DNA from: Lentzea aerocolonigenes
GTDB lineage: Bacteria > Actinomycetota > Actinomycetes > Mycobacteriales > Pseudonocardiaceae
Assembly: GCF_000955955.1 (NCBI RefSeq)
Contig: NZ_JYJG01000312.1
Coordinates: forward strand, 1-16,325
Direction: 5' to 3'
Length of the DNA stretch: 16,325 nt
Shown here: positions 5,631 through 12,350 of the stretch, one piece after another
How the letters are laid out: each line of letters starts with the position of its first letter
Numbering within the stretch: position 1 is the stretch's first letter
Position numbers and translations under genes: made by a program
The notes under the pieces: model-generated
What the model was told of the DNA's origin: nothing
What the model saw: the letters and a program-made list of their open reading frames with translations, nothing else
Database searches by the model: none

Positions 5631-8009
5631 GTGTCACGTGGTTTCTCTCCGTCCTCCCCACGATCAGCAAGCCGGCTCGCCGCGGCCCTTCTGCTCGCGG
5701 CAGCCGGTGTCACGGTCGCCTCGGCACCGGCAACAGCTGCCGTGATGACGACCGTCTACGCCTCACCGACCGGTTCCGGCACGGCGTGCTCATCCGCCCA
5801 GCCGTGTTCGATCACGCAGGCCCAGACCTCGGTGCGCGGCATCGCTGGGGCGATGACCGGTGACGTCGTCGTCCAGCTCGCGGGCGGCACGTACACGTTG
5901 AGCTCACCGCTGACCTTCACGGCCGCCGACTCCGGCACCAACGGCCACACCGTGATCTGGCAGGGCTCGGCGAGCTCCGTGATCTCCGGCGGGCAGAAGG
6001 TCACCGGCTGGACGCAGGCCGACGCAGGGCAGAACATCTGGAAAGCGAGTGTGGGCACCGGGTTCGACACCCGGCAGCTCTACGTCGACGGCAAGATCGC
6101 GACCCGCGCTCGCACCGCGATCAACCGCTCCGACTTCACGCTCACGTCCAGCGGCATGACGTTCACCAGCAGCGCGCTGTCGTACCTGAACAACCTCGGC
6201 AACAAGGGCCGCGTCGAGCTCGAGTCGGCCAACTCGTTCACCGACCGGTACACGCCGGTGCAGTCGATCTCCGGCAACGCGATCACGATGCAGCAGCCCG
6301 CCTGGGACAACAACACCTGGGGCTGGGACACCGTCCAGAACCCGTTCAACCAGGCGGGGTTCTGGCTGGAGAACGCCAGGGAGTTCCTCGACGCCGAGGG
6401 CGAGTGGTACCTCGACACCGCGACCGGCACGCTCTACTACAAGCCGTTGGCGGGGCAGAACATCGCGAACGCGGACGTGGAGCTGCCGCGGCTGCAGTCG
6501 CTGGTGAACGTGGGTGGCACGCTGGACGCGCCGGCCCATGACATCTCGTTCACGGGCCTGCAGTTCTCGTACACGAGCTGGCTGCTGCCGAGCACGAACG
6601 AGGGCTACGCGGACCAGCAGACCGGTGGCTACCTCAGGGGCACGTGGAGCACCAGGCCGTCCAGCGCGTTCAGCACCTGCGGCTCCGGTTGCACCCAGTT
6701 CGAGTCGACCCGCCCCGGCTTCAGCCAGATGCCCGCGGCGGTCCAGGTGTCGGCCGCCACCGCCATCTCCTTCAACGCCAGCAAGTTCACGAACCTCGGC
6801 CAGGTCGGCATCGGCATCGGCAACGACGCCAACGGCCACACCAGCGGCGTGGGCCTGGGCGTGAACAACGTGTCGGTCACCGGCAGCACGTTCGAGCAGA
6901 TCTCGGCCGGCGGCATCGTGGTCGGTGGCATGCGGGCCGACGCACACCACCCGAGCGACAGCCGGATGACGGTCCAGAACGTCACTCTCGCCAACAACCG
7001 CGTTCACGACGTCGCCCTCGAGTACCGCAGCCACGTCGGCATCCTGGTCACCTACGCGACGAACGCGACCGTCTCGCACAACGAGATCTACAACCTGCCC
7101 TACTCCGGCCTCAACCTCGGCTACGGCTGGGGCATCAACGACCCCGGCGGCAGCCAGGAGTACCAGAACCGCGGCACCTACAACTACCAGCCGCTCTACA
7201 CGACGGCGACGACCGCGAAGAACAACCTGGTCATCGGCAATCACATCCACGACACGATGACGACCATGTCCGACGGCGGCGGCTTCTACATGCTGTCCGC
7301 GAGCCCGGGCACGGTCCTCAAGCAGAACTACTTCAGGACCATGAACCGCGGCTTCGACATGTACTTCGACGAGGGCTCGCGCCACGTCTCGGTGACGAAC
7401 AACGTCTACCAGGGCGGCTGGAACTGGGCGCACGCCAACGCCAACAACAACAATCACACCGGCGATCTGACGCTGACCGACAACTGGATCGACCACGACG
7501 GCGCCGACATCACGAACGGCACGCGGGGCAACACCGTCACAGGCACCGTCTCCGTCAGCAACGGCAACTGGCCGAGCGGCGCGCAGACCGTGATGGCCGC
7601 CGCCGGCGTCCAGCCCACGCAGAACGTCAAGATCTCGGGCCAGCAGTCGGGCCGTTGCGTCGACATCAACGGCGCGTCCACGACCAACGGCGCGCAAGCC
7701 CAGCTGTGGGACTGCTCCGGCGCCACCAACCAGCGCTGGACCTCCACTTCTACCAGGCAACTGGTGGTGTACGGGAACAAGTGCCTGGACGCCTTCGGTG
7801 CCGCGACGGCCAACGGCACGGCCGTCGTGAGCTGGGACTGCAACGGCGGCACCAACCAGCAGTGGAACGTCAACGCCAACGGCACCATCACCGGAGCTCA
7901 GTCGGGACGGTGTCTCGACGCCTCCGGCCTGGGCACGAGCAACGCGACGTTGCTGGTGCTGTGGGACTGCAACGGCGGCGCGAACCAGCAGTGGAGCCTG
8001 GTCCCCTGA
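5631..8009 (+). CDS. Secreted beta-helix glycosidase, GH141-like, with C-terminal ricin-type (CBM13) lectin domain
   Basis: This 792-residue exported protein probably trims plant or microbial polysaccharide outside the cell. A Sec signal peptide occupies residues 1-36/37 (AL-rich core, ATA|A cleavage region). Residues about 42-340 resemble the GH141-type N-terminal region: VYASPTGSG, VVVQLAGGTY, ISGG (118-121) followed by VTGW, RQLYVDG (148-154) and WLENAREFLDAEGEWYLD (245-262). Residues about 375-640 are Asn/Gly-rich right-handed beta-helix rungs. Candidate catalytic acids are D548 in MSDGGG and D576/D580 in GFDMYFDEG. Residues 664-792 form a ricin-type beta-trefoil with three QxW motifs (701-703, 743-745, 786-788) and CVD/CLD repeats. 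The GTG start has AGGAG (5620-5624) 6 bases upstream. Known GH141 members include an alpha-L-fucosidase and a xylanase; fucosidase is favoured by context only. A polysaccharide lyase-like enzyme is the main alternative. Confidence 0.8.
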   Translation: MSRGFSPSSPRSASRLAAALLLAAAGVTVASAPATAAVMTTVYASPTGSGTACSSAQPCSITQAQTSVRGIAGAMTGDVVVQLAGGTYTLSSPLTFTAADSGTNGHTVIWQGSASSVISGGQKVTGWTQADAGQNIWKASVGTGFDTRQLYVDGKIATRARTAINRSDFTLTSSGMTFTSSALSYLNNLGNKGRVELESANSFTDRYTPVQSISGNAITMQQPAWDNNTWGWDTVQNPFNQAGFWLENAREFLDAEGEWYLDTATGTLYYKPLAGQNIANADVELPRLQSLVNVGGTLDAPAHDISFTGLQFSYTSWLLPSTNEGYADQQTGGYLRGTWSTRPSSAFSTCGSGCTQFESTRPGFSQMPAAVQVSAATAISFNASKFTNLGQVGIGIGNDANGHTSGVGLGVNNVSVTGSTFEQISAGGIVVGGMRADAHHPSDSRMTVQNVTLANNRVHDVALEYRSHVGILVTYATNATVSHNEIYNLPYSGLNLGYGWGINDPGGSQEYQNRGTYNYQPLYTTATTAKNNLVIGNHIHDTMTTMSDGGGFYMLSASPGTVLKQNYFRTMNRGFDMYFDEGSRHVSVTNNVYQGGWNWAHANANNNNHTGDLTLTDNWIDHDGADITNGTRGNTVTGTVSVSNGNWPSGAQTVMAAAGVQPTQNVKISGQQSGRCVDINGASTTNGAQAQLWDCSGATNQRWTSTSTRQLVVYGNKCLDAFGAATANGTAVVSWDCNGGTNQQWNVNANGTITGAQSGRCLDASGLGTSNATLLVLWDCNGGANQQWSLVP

Positions 8010-8026
8010 CGACGCGGTGACGTTCA

Positions 8027-8041
8027 GTTGCTGTTAGCAAC
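8027..8041 (+). repeat. Short perfect inverted repeat after the glycosidase gene
   Basis: GTTGCT and AGCAAC flank GTT, making a 6-bp stem with a 3-base loop 17 bases after the stop. The right arm runs into a copy of GTTAGC (8044-8049) that repeats 8033-8038. There is no T tract. It could be a weak terminator for the glycosidase or an operator for the next gene. I cannot decide between these. Confidence 0.3.
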
Positions 8042-8071
8042 TAGTTAGCGGGGTTCCCCAGTCTCGTTACC

Positions 8072-8089
8072 GGAGGCGAGAACGCCTCC
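8072..8089 (+). promoter_or_regulatory. Hairpin just upstream of the I36-like gene's ribosome site
   Basis: GGAGGCG (8072-8078) and CGCCTCC (8083-8089) pair perfectly around an AGAA tetraloop. The stem ends only 4 bases before the purine-rich AGAAGGGGGA ribosome site (8094-8103). A 7-bp GC stem at this position would be in the leader of the mRNA, where it could stabilise the transcript or keep the ribosome site open. The left arm itself contains GGAGG, which would be hidden in the folded state. Confidence 0.45.
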
Positions 8090-8108
8090 ACCGAGAAGGG
8101 GGATTCTC

Positions 8109-8516
8109 TTGATCCGCAAGACGATGACGGTCCTGGCAGGAGCCGCGTTCGCGGCGGCGCTGGTGTCGATTCCCGCCAGCGCCGCCGCGCCCGTGTCGCC
8201 CATGGGCGAGCAGAGCGACGTGTCGGTGACCGCCTACAGCGACTGTCCCGCTGCCCGGATGTGCATCTTCAACAACCTCAACGGAGGCCGCCCCTGGGGC
8301 TACTTCGCGGTCGGCGACGCGAACCTGGGTGCGGCTCCCGGTCCGAGCGGGCTCAACAACAACGCCGAGAGCGGCTACAACCGCACCAGCCAGGTCTGGT
8401 GCTTCTACGACGGCGCCGGCTACACGAACATCCTGGGTTACATGAACCCCGGCGACCAGTACAACTTCGCGACGGACAAGCGCAACAAGGTCACCTCGTT
8501 GCGGGTCTGCCCCTGA
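8109..8516 (+). CDS. Small secreted peptidase inhibitor I36-like protein
   Basis: This is a 135-residue exported protein. Residues 1-25 are a Sec signal (IRKTM, hydrophobic core, PASA|A). The mature part starts with a short linker and carries an I36/SMPI-like beta domain: CPAARMCIFNNLNGG (46-60), YFAVGDANLG, then NRTSQVWCFYD and the C-terminal NKVTSLRVCP. Four cysteines (46, 52, 98, 134) could form two disulphides, as in the Streptomyces metalloproteinase inhibitor that founded the family. Many I36-like proteins have no proven inhibitor activity, so the target protease is unknown. The TTG start at 8109 is chosen because AGAAGGGGGA ends 5 bases before it; the in-frame ATG at 8124 is too far from that site and would shorten the basic N terminus. 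It stands alone between the sugar operon and a convergent regulator. Confidence 0.8.
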   Translation: MIRKTMTVLAGAAFAAALVSIPASAAAPVSPMGEQSDVSVTAYSDCPAARMCIFNNLNGGRPWGYFAVGDANLGAAPGPSGLNNNAESGYNRTSQVWCFYDGAGYTNILGYMNPGDQYNFATDKRNKVTSLRVCP

Positions 8517-10524
8517 TCGCAGGGCTTGCCGGTCTCGGTGACCACCGCACCCCGGCGGTGCGGTGGTCACCGCGGCCGCAACGGTCGAGATACCGCTGGC
8601 ACACCACGGCCAGTTCCGACGCGTGTTCTGCCATGCCCCGCGCGGCCGCCGTCTCGACCACCACCCGCAGTGCGGGCAGTTCGGTGTCGAACCAGGCGAT
8701 CGGGTCGCAGGTTCCCGGCTCCGCCGAGTGGTGCGCCGGCAGCAGGGCCGCCATCGACTCGGCCATCGCGAGCCAGGCGCGGACCACGCGGGCGAGCACG
8801 GCGTCCTGCTCGGGTTCGGCCTGTTCGGCGGCGAAGCAGCGCAGCAGGTCGTGCATGCCGTAACGGATCGCGTCGCCGCTGCCGACGGCGTGCACCAGGT
8901 GGCAGCTGACGAGGTCGCCGAGCACCCGTTCCGCGGCGGCGTCCCCGGTGTCGAGCAACGTGACGGCGAGCCATCCCGGCACCGTCGTCGTGGGCAGCAG
9001 ACCCAAGCGGCGGAACAACATCTGGTGCGACGGCGGCAGCTGCCGGTAGCTCGCGGCGAAGCTCGCCCGCACGTCGAGATCGCCCGCCTCCAGCCAGTCG
9101 AGCCGGGTGCGTTCGTCTGCGAGCCGGACGGCCAGGTCGTGCGTTGTCCAGTGTGGACGGTCAAGCAGCAGCGCACCCGCGGCGCGCAGGGCGAGCGGCA
9201 ACCCGCCGCAACGCGCCACCAGCGCGTCACCCGGTGGTACGCCGACGATCCTGGTCAGCAGTTCCGCCGACTCGCCGGCGTCGAGCAGGCCGAGCCGCAC
9301 CAGCCGGGCGCCTTCGAGCTCCCCCAGTGCGCGCCTGCTCGTCACCAGCACCGCACAGCCGGGTTCCGCGGGGACGAACGGCCGCACCTGGCTCGCGTCC
9401 GCCGCGTTGTCGACGACCAGCAGCACCTCGCGCCCGGTCACCAGGTCCCGCAGCAGCGCCGAGCACTCCTCCTCGGCCGAGGGCACGAGGTCCGCCGGCA
9501 CACCGAGCGCGCGCAGGAACCGTTGCAGCACCGCCGTCGTGTCGTCGCCGCGCAACGTCGCGAAGAGCTGGCCGTCCGGGAACCTGTCCCGCACCCGGTG
9601 CGCGAGCTGCAGCGCGAACGACGTCTTGCCCAGCCCCGCGGTACCCGAGACGACGACGAGCGGCGACCGGACGCGGCCCGGTGCCACGAGCGCGTCCGCC
9701 AGCTCGGCGAGCACGTCCTCGTGGCTGACGAAGTCGGGTAACGCCGGCGGCAGCTGCTGTGGCCGATGTTCCTTGCGCGGCAACGGGAACGCGGGCCACA
9801 CCTCCGGCTCGCCACGCAGGATCCCGGCGTGCAGCGCACACAACCGCGCGGACGGTTCGACTCCCAGCTCGTCGACCATCGAGCGGCGGAACGCGAGGAA
9901 CACGTCGAGGGCTTCCGACACCCTGCCGCGGCGGGCCAGCGCGGTCATCAGCTGGGCGCGCAACCGTTCCCGCAGCGGGTGTTCCGCCGCTGCCGCCGTG
10001 AGCTCGCCGATCAGGTCCGCGGTGCCGCCGAGCAGGAGGTCGGCGTCGACGCGTTCCTCCAGCACCGTCATCCGGAGCTCCTCGAGCTGTTCGGCCACCG
10101 GCTCGGTCAGGTGCAGGCCGGTGGGCCCGTGCCAGCGTCCGAGCGCCTCCCTCAGCCGGGCGGCCCCCAGCGCGACGTCACCGTCCGCGATCAGGCCGCG
10201 CGCGGCCGCCAGGTCCTGCCGCACCAGCTCGACGTCCAGCTCCGCCGCGGTGGCGTGCAACAGGTATCCCGTCGCCGTGGTCGCGATCCGCTCCTTGCCG
10301 AGCAGCCGCCGCAGCCGCGAGATGATGCCCTGCAACTGCACCTTCGCCGACGGCGGCGGCGTGTCACCCCACAGTTCGTCGGAGATCCGCCCCACCGGCA
10401 CGACCTCGTTCGCGCGCCACACGAGCAACGCGAGCACCGTGCGCGTCTGCGGCGTTCCGACGGCGACCTCGGCGCCGTCGCATTCCACCCGAAGCGGCCC
10501 GAGCAATCTGAAGCACCACAACAT
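8491..10524 (-). CDS. SARP-family regulator with BTAD and NB-ARC domains (AfsR/DnrI-like)
   Basis: This 677-residue transcription activator belongs to a class that often controls secondary metabolism. Residues about 1-90 are an OmpR-like winged helix (FRLLGPLRVECDG, ELWGDTPPPSAK). Residues about 95-240 are the helical BTAD domain ending in LGVEPSARLCALH. Residues about 270-560 are an NB-ARC ATPase: Walker A GTAGLGKT (294-301), Walker B VLLVVDN (367-373), VLVTSRR, GLPLA (441-445) and an MHD motif (557-559). No TPR array follows, so it is the short form. The start at 10524 has GGAGG (plus strand 10533-10537) 8 bases upstream, better than an in-frame ATG at 10557. The last 26 bases overlap the convergent I36-like gene, and the final about 30 residues are low-complexity and run through a terminator-like hairpin. 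No biosynthetic genes lie nearby, so its targets are unknown. Confidence 0.9.
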   Translation of the reverse strand: MLWCFRLLGPLRVECDGAEVAVGTPQTRTVLALLVWRANEVVPVGRISDELWGDTPPPSAKVQLQGIISRLRRLLGKERIATTATGYLLHATAAELDVELVRQDLAAARGLIADGDVALGAARLREALGRWHGPTGLHLTEPVAEQLEELRMTVLEERVDADLLLGGTADLIGELTAAAAEHPLRERLRAQLMTALARRGRVSEALDVFLAFRRSMVDELGVEPSARLCALHAGILRGEPEVWPAFPLPRKEHRPQQLPPALPDFVSHEDVLAELADALVAPGRVRSPLVVVSGTAGLGKTSFALQLAHRVRDRFPDGQLFATLRGDDTTAVLQRFLRALGVPADLVPSAEEECSALLRDLVTGREVLLVVDNAADASQVRPFVPAEPGCAVLVTSRRALGELEGARLVRLGLLDAGESAELLTRIVGVPPGDALVARCGGLPLALRAAGALLLDRPHWTTHDLAVRLADERTRLDWLEAGDLDVRASFAASYRQLPPSHQMLFRRLGLLPTTTVPGWLAVTLLDTGDAAAERVLGDLVSCHLVHAVGSGDAIRYGMHDLLRCFAAEQAEPEQDAVLARVVRAWLAMAESMAALLPAHHSAEPGTCDPIAWFDTELPALRVVVETAAARGMAEHASELAVVCQRYLDRCGRGDHRTAGVRWSPRPASPAIRGRPATR
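8536..8572. terminator. Strong bidirectional hairpin between convergent genes
   Basis: CGGTGACCACCGCACC (8536-8551) pairs perfectly over 16 bp with GGTGCGGTGGTCACCG (8557-8572) around a 5-base loop. It lies 20 bases after the stop of the I36-like gene and works in either orientation. No T tract follows on either strand, which is common for actinomycete terminators. It also lies inside the reading frame of the convergent SARP gene (about residues 651-663), which is unusual and treated as a finding. Confidence 0.75.
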
Positions 10525-10604
10525 CCCCAGTACCTCCCCCGCTGCCCAGAGTGGCACAGGGGCCGATCACGCCGCACGGCATTCGGCTGGGAAGAGCGGT
10601 GGTG

Positions 10605-11387
10605 TCACAGCCATTCGGTGACGGTGACCTCGTCGCCGACCGCGATGGCGCCCGGAGTGACCACGGCCGCCTTCAGACCGAAGCTGACGCCGTCGGGCTC
10701 ACGGCGGTAGTCCGCCAAGGTGCGCAACGGCTCGGGACCGACGCGCACACCCGCCGACTGGTCGACCAGGGTGACCGCGCACCGGATCGCCCGCTCACCG
10801 AAGCCGATCCCGGCGCCACCGATCGTCATCCGGCTCACCCGGTCCTCGGTGTGCGGCTCGGGCCAGCCGCTGATCACGATGTTGGGCCGGAACCTGGTCA
10901 TCGGAACCGGATCCGCGCCGCGCCCGGCGATCCGCGCGTTCAGATCGTCCAATGAGGACAGTGAGAGGACCAGCAGCGCCGTGGGGTCGGTGCCGGCCCT
11001 GCTCTCCCTGGCCGGCTCGCGCACCAGCCGGACCGGCCTGCCGAGCACCTCGGACAACCACCCGGCCGCCTCCCCGCCCTGGTCGACACCGGCCCCCGGC
11101 CACTTCTCCACGTCCACCGGCCGGGATTCCCCGTCCGCGGCGACGTCCAGCACCAGCTCGCCGGCACCGGGCGCGCCCAGTTCGAGCTTCGCGCCGTCGT
11201 GCGACAGCCGGCCCCGGATCACGGCCAGCCGCGGCGCCTCGCCCTGCCAGACCGTGCCCCCGTCCGGCCCGACCACGGCGAACAGCCGATCGCACGGCAG
11301 CCCGGCCGGAGTGAGCACCGCCCGTTCCACGACGACCCCGGCACATCCCTTGATCGGATACGACGTCAGCGCGTGAACGGATGCCAT
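10605..11387 (-). CDS. MOSC-domain protein (molybdenum-cofactor sulfurase-type, YcbX/mARC-like)
   Basis: This is a 260-residue probable oxidoreductase subunit or sulfur carrier that binds molybdenum cofactor. The N-terminal MOSC beta barrel shows SVHALTSYPIKGC (residues 3-15), PCDRLFAVVGPDG (31-43) and RLAVIRG. The C-terminal MOSC domain shows TRFRPNIVISG (164-174), the conserved cysteine C203 in AIRCAVTLVD, and GVSFGLKAAVVTPG near the end. There is no C-terminal 2Fe-2S ferredoxin domain, unlike E. coli YcbX. The ATG at 11387 is preferred because the domain begins immediately after it. Longer in-frame options overlap the upstream regulator gene. No ribosome site is visible, but a -10-like hexamer lies 6 bases upstream. 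It has no functional tie to the sugar genes and could be a housekeeping insertion. Substrate unknown. Confidence 0.85.
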   Translation of the reverse strand: MASVHALTSYPIKGCAGVVVERAVLTPAGLPCDRLFAVVGPDGGTVWQGEAPRLAVIRGRLSHDGAKLELGAPGAGELVLDVAADGESRPVDVEKWPGAGVDQGGEAAGWLSEVLGRPVRLVREPARESRAGTDPTALLVLSLSSLDDLNARIAGRGADPVPMTRFRPNIVISGWPEPHTEDRVSRMTIGGAGIGFGERAIRCAVTLVDQSAGVRVGPEPLRTLADYRREPDGVSFGLKAAVVTPGAIAVGDEVTVTEWL

Positions 11388-11393
11388 GCAGCC

Positions 11394-11399
11394 AAAGTA
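11394..11399 (-). promoter_or_regulatory. -10-like hexamer positioned for a leaderless MOSC mRNA
   Basis: On the minus strand the hexamer reads TACTTT and is followed by only 6 bases before the ATG at 11387. Transcription would therefore start at or next to the A of the start codon. The absence of any GGAGG-like site supports a leaderless transcript, which is common in actinobacteria. No clear -35 is seen, and co-transcription from the upstream regulator gene (31-base gap) is the alternative. Confidence 0.4.
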
Positions 11400-11418
11400 C
11401 CGGCGAATGTGCGCGCTC

Positions 11419-12141
11419 TCACGGGGTTTCGCCCAGGTTGTCACGCCCCACGTGCTCGCGCAGCCAGCGTTCGGTGGTGCCGACGTGCACGAGGGCGGCG
11501 GCCTGCGCGAGCGCGGCGTCCCGGTCGATCAGCGCCTGGTAGATCGCCTCGTGCTCGGCGAGGGTGCGGCTCGCCACGTGGTCGTCGACCAGGCCACGCC
11601 ACACCCTGGCCCGGATCGTGCGGCTGGAGATGCCCTCCAGCAACGTGGTCAGCGTGGCGTTGCCGGTGGCGGCGACGACCGCGCGGTGGAAGGCCGCGTC
11701 GTGGAAGTTGAGCAGCTCCACGTCGTCGCGGGCCGCGCGCATCGCGTCGAGGTGCCGTTCGACCTCGAGCAGTTCGCGCGCGGAGATGCGGGTGGCGGCG
11801 AGCCCTGTCGCGATCGGCTCGAACAGCCGGCGCACCTCGGTGAGCTCCAGCAGCGTGTCGCCGCGCAGCAACTCCACCGCGGAGGAGATGCCGCCGAGCA
11901 GCACCTCCGGCTCCAGGCTCGTCACGTAGGTGCCGTCGCCGCGCCGGATCTCCAGGACGCGTGCCACCACGAGCGCCTTGACCGCCTCCCGCATCAGGTT
12001 GCGGGACAGGCCCAGCTCAGCCGCCAGCTGTTGCTCTGGCGGGAGCTTGGACCCCGGCGGCAGCTCACCGGACCCGATCAGGTCCCTGATGCGGTCGATG
12101 GCCTTGTCGGTCAGTGACACCGCAGGAGGGTAGCAATACAT
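11419..12141 (-). CDS. FadR-type (GntR family, FCD domain) regulator of the L-fuconate block
   Basis: This 240-residue regulator is divergent from the L-fuconate dehydratase gene and probably represses it. Residues about 7-75 form the winged helix (AIDRIRDLI, LPPEQQLAAELGLSRNLMRE, RRGDGTYV). Residues about 90-232 are the FCD domain, with candidate metal ligands D148 and H152 (FHDAAFHRAVV), H197 (AEHEAIYQAL) and H219. L-fuconate or 2-keto-3-deoxy-L-fuconate would be a natural effector, but that is inference. I chose ATG 12141 because AGAGGTGGG lies directly upstream; the in-frame GTG at 12120 has no ribosome site, and much longer frames start in the promoter region. The start codon and ribosome site sit inside a long inverted repeat, suggesting autoregulation. 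It differs in sequence from the left FadR-type protein, so it is not a recent duplicate. Confidence 0.93.
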   Translation of the reverse strand: MYCYPPAVSLTDKAIDRIRDLIGSGELPPGSKLPPEQQLAAELGLSRNLMREAVKALVVARVLEIRRGDGTYVTSLEPEVLLGGISSAVELLRGDTLLELTEVRRLFEPIATGLAATRISARELLEVERHLDAMRAARDDVELLNFHDAAFHRAVVAATGNATLTTLLEGISSRTIRARVWRGLVDDHVASRTLAEHEAIYQALIDRDAALAQAAALVHVGTTERWLREHVGRDNLGETP

Positions 12142-12168
12142 CCCACCTCTACCAAAGAGATGGGATGT
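12138..12168. promoter_or_regulatory. 31-bp inverted repeat over the regulator start, candidate operator
   Basis: ACATCCCA (12138-12145) and TGGGATGT (12161-12168) are perfect arms. Just inside them CTCT and AGAG also pair, with one mismatched base pair between, giving 12 of 13 paired positions around a short ACCAA centre. The repeat covers the start codon and ribosome site of the divergent regulator. It may act as a DNA operator, as an mRNA hairpin hiding the start, or both. Confidence 0.55.
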
Positions 12169-12192
12169 CGTCTCAGTCCCGCCGCGTTCGGA

Positions 12193-12227
12193 CAAATGGG
12201 GCTCTAACTGCATCTTTCCTGCATTTG
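12193..12227. repeat. Small repeats in the divergent promoter region
   Basis: CTGCAT occurs at 12208-12213 and 12219-12224, 11 bases apart, roughly one helical turn. CAAATG (12193-12198) and CATTTG (12222-12227) form an inverted pair around them. This is the most AT-rich part of the 209-bp divergent gap and lies upstream of the predicted -35, where an activator would bind. No known site was recognised. Confidence 0.3.
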
Positions 12228-12249
12228 GTCGCACTTTTGCCGCCAACCG

Positions 12250-12279
12250 TGGACACCTCGGCTGTCCGTGGCCTATAAA
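12250..12279 (+). promoter_or_regulatory. Predicted promoter of the L-fuconate dehydratase operon
   Basis: TGGACA (12250-12255) matches the -35 consensus at five of six positions, and TATAAA (12274-12279) matches the -10 at five of six, with an 18-base spacer. Transcription would begin near 12286. This is the best-looking sigma-70-type promoter in the window. It leaves a leader of about 65 bases before the ATG at 12351. Confidence 0.6.
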
Positions 12280-12281
12280 TC

Positions 12282-12288
12282 CATCCCA
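12282..12288 (+). promoter_or_regulatory. Operator half-site at the predicted transcription start
   Basis: CATCCCA repeats seven of the eight bases of the arm of the inverted repeat at 12138-12168. It covers the predicted +1 of the dehydratase promoter, a position where a bound repressor would block initiation. It is a single arm only, without a paired partner. Confidence 0.4.
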
Positions 12289-12350
12289 TGTCCGCTCACC
12301 AAGCGTTGCACCGCGGACACGCCGCTGACACACGAGGGGGCCACCCGACG

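Noticed and set aside
5904..7760. A 618-codon minus-strand open frame opposite the secreted glycosidase
   Set aside because: Its composition is that of an antisense shadow, while the plus frame has a signal peptide, beta-helix and QxW repeats.
7620..8009. Repeats in the glycosidase 3' end as a possible mobile or tandem DNA repeat
   Set aside because: The similarity is at protein level, with three ricin-type trefoil repeats (QxW). The DNA is not repeated closely enough to be a recent duplication.
8050..8059. GGGGTTCCCC as a hairpin
   Set aside because: A 2-base loop cannot close a 4-bp stem, so it is at most a short palindromic site.
30..12141. The two FadR-type regulators as a duplicated pair
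   Set aside because: They share only family motifs. N termini, helix-turn-helix residues and candidate operators all differ, so independent recruitment is more likely.
12288..12350. An upstream in-frame ATG for L-fuconate dehydratase
   Set aside because: It coincides with the predicted transcription start, has no ribosome site and adds 21 residues that do not belong to the family. The ATG at 12351 also reproduces the family residue numbering to within one.
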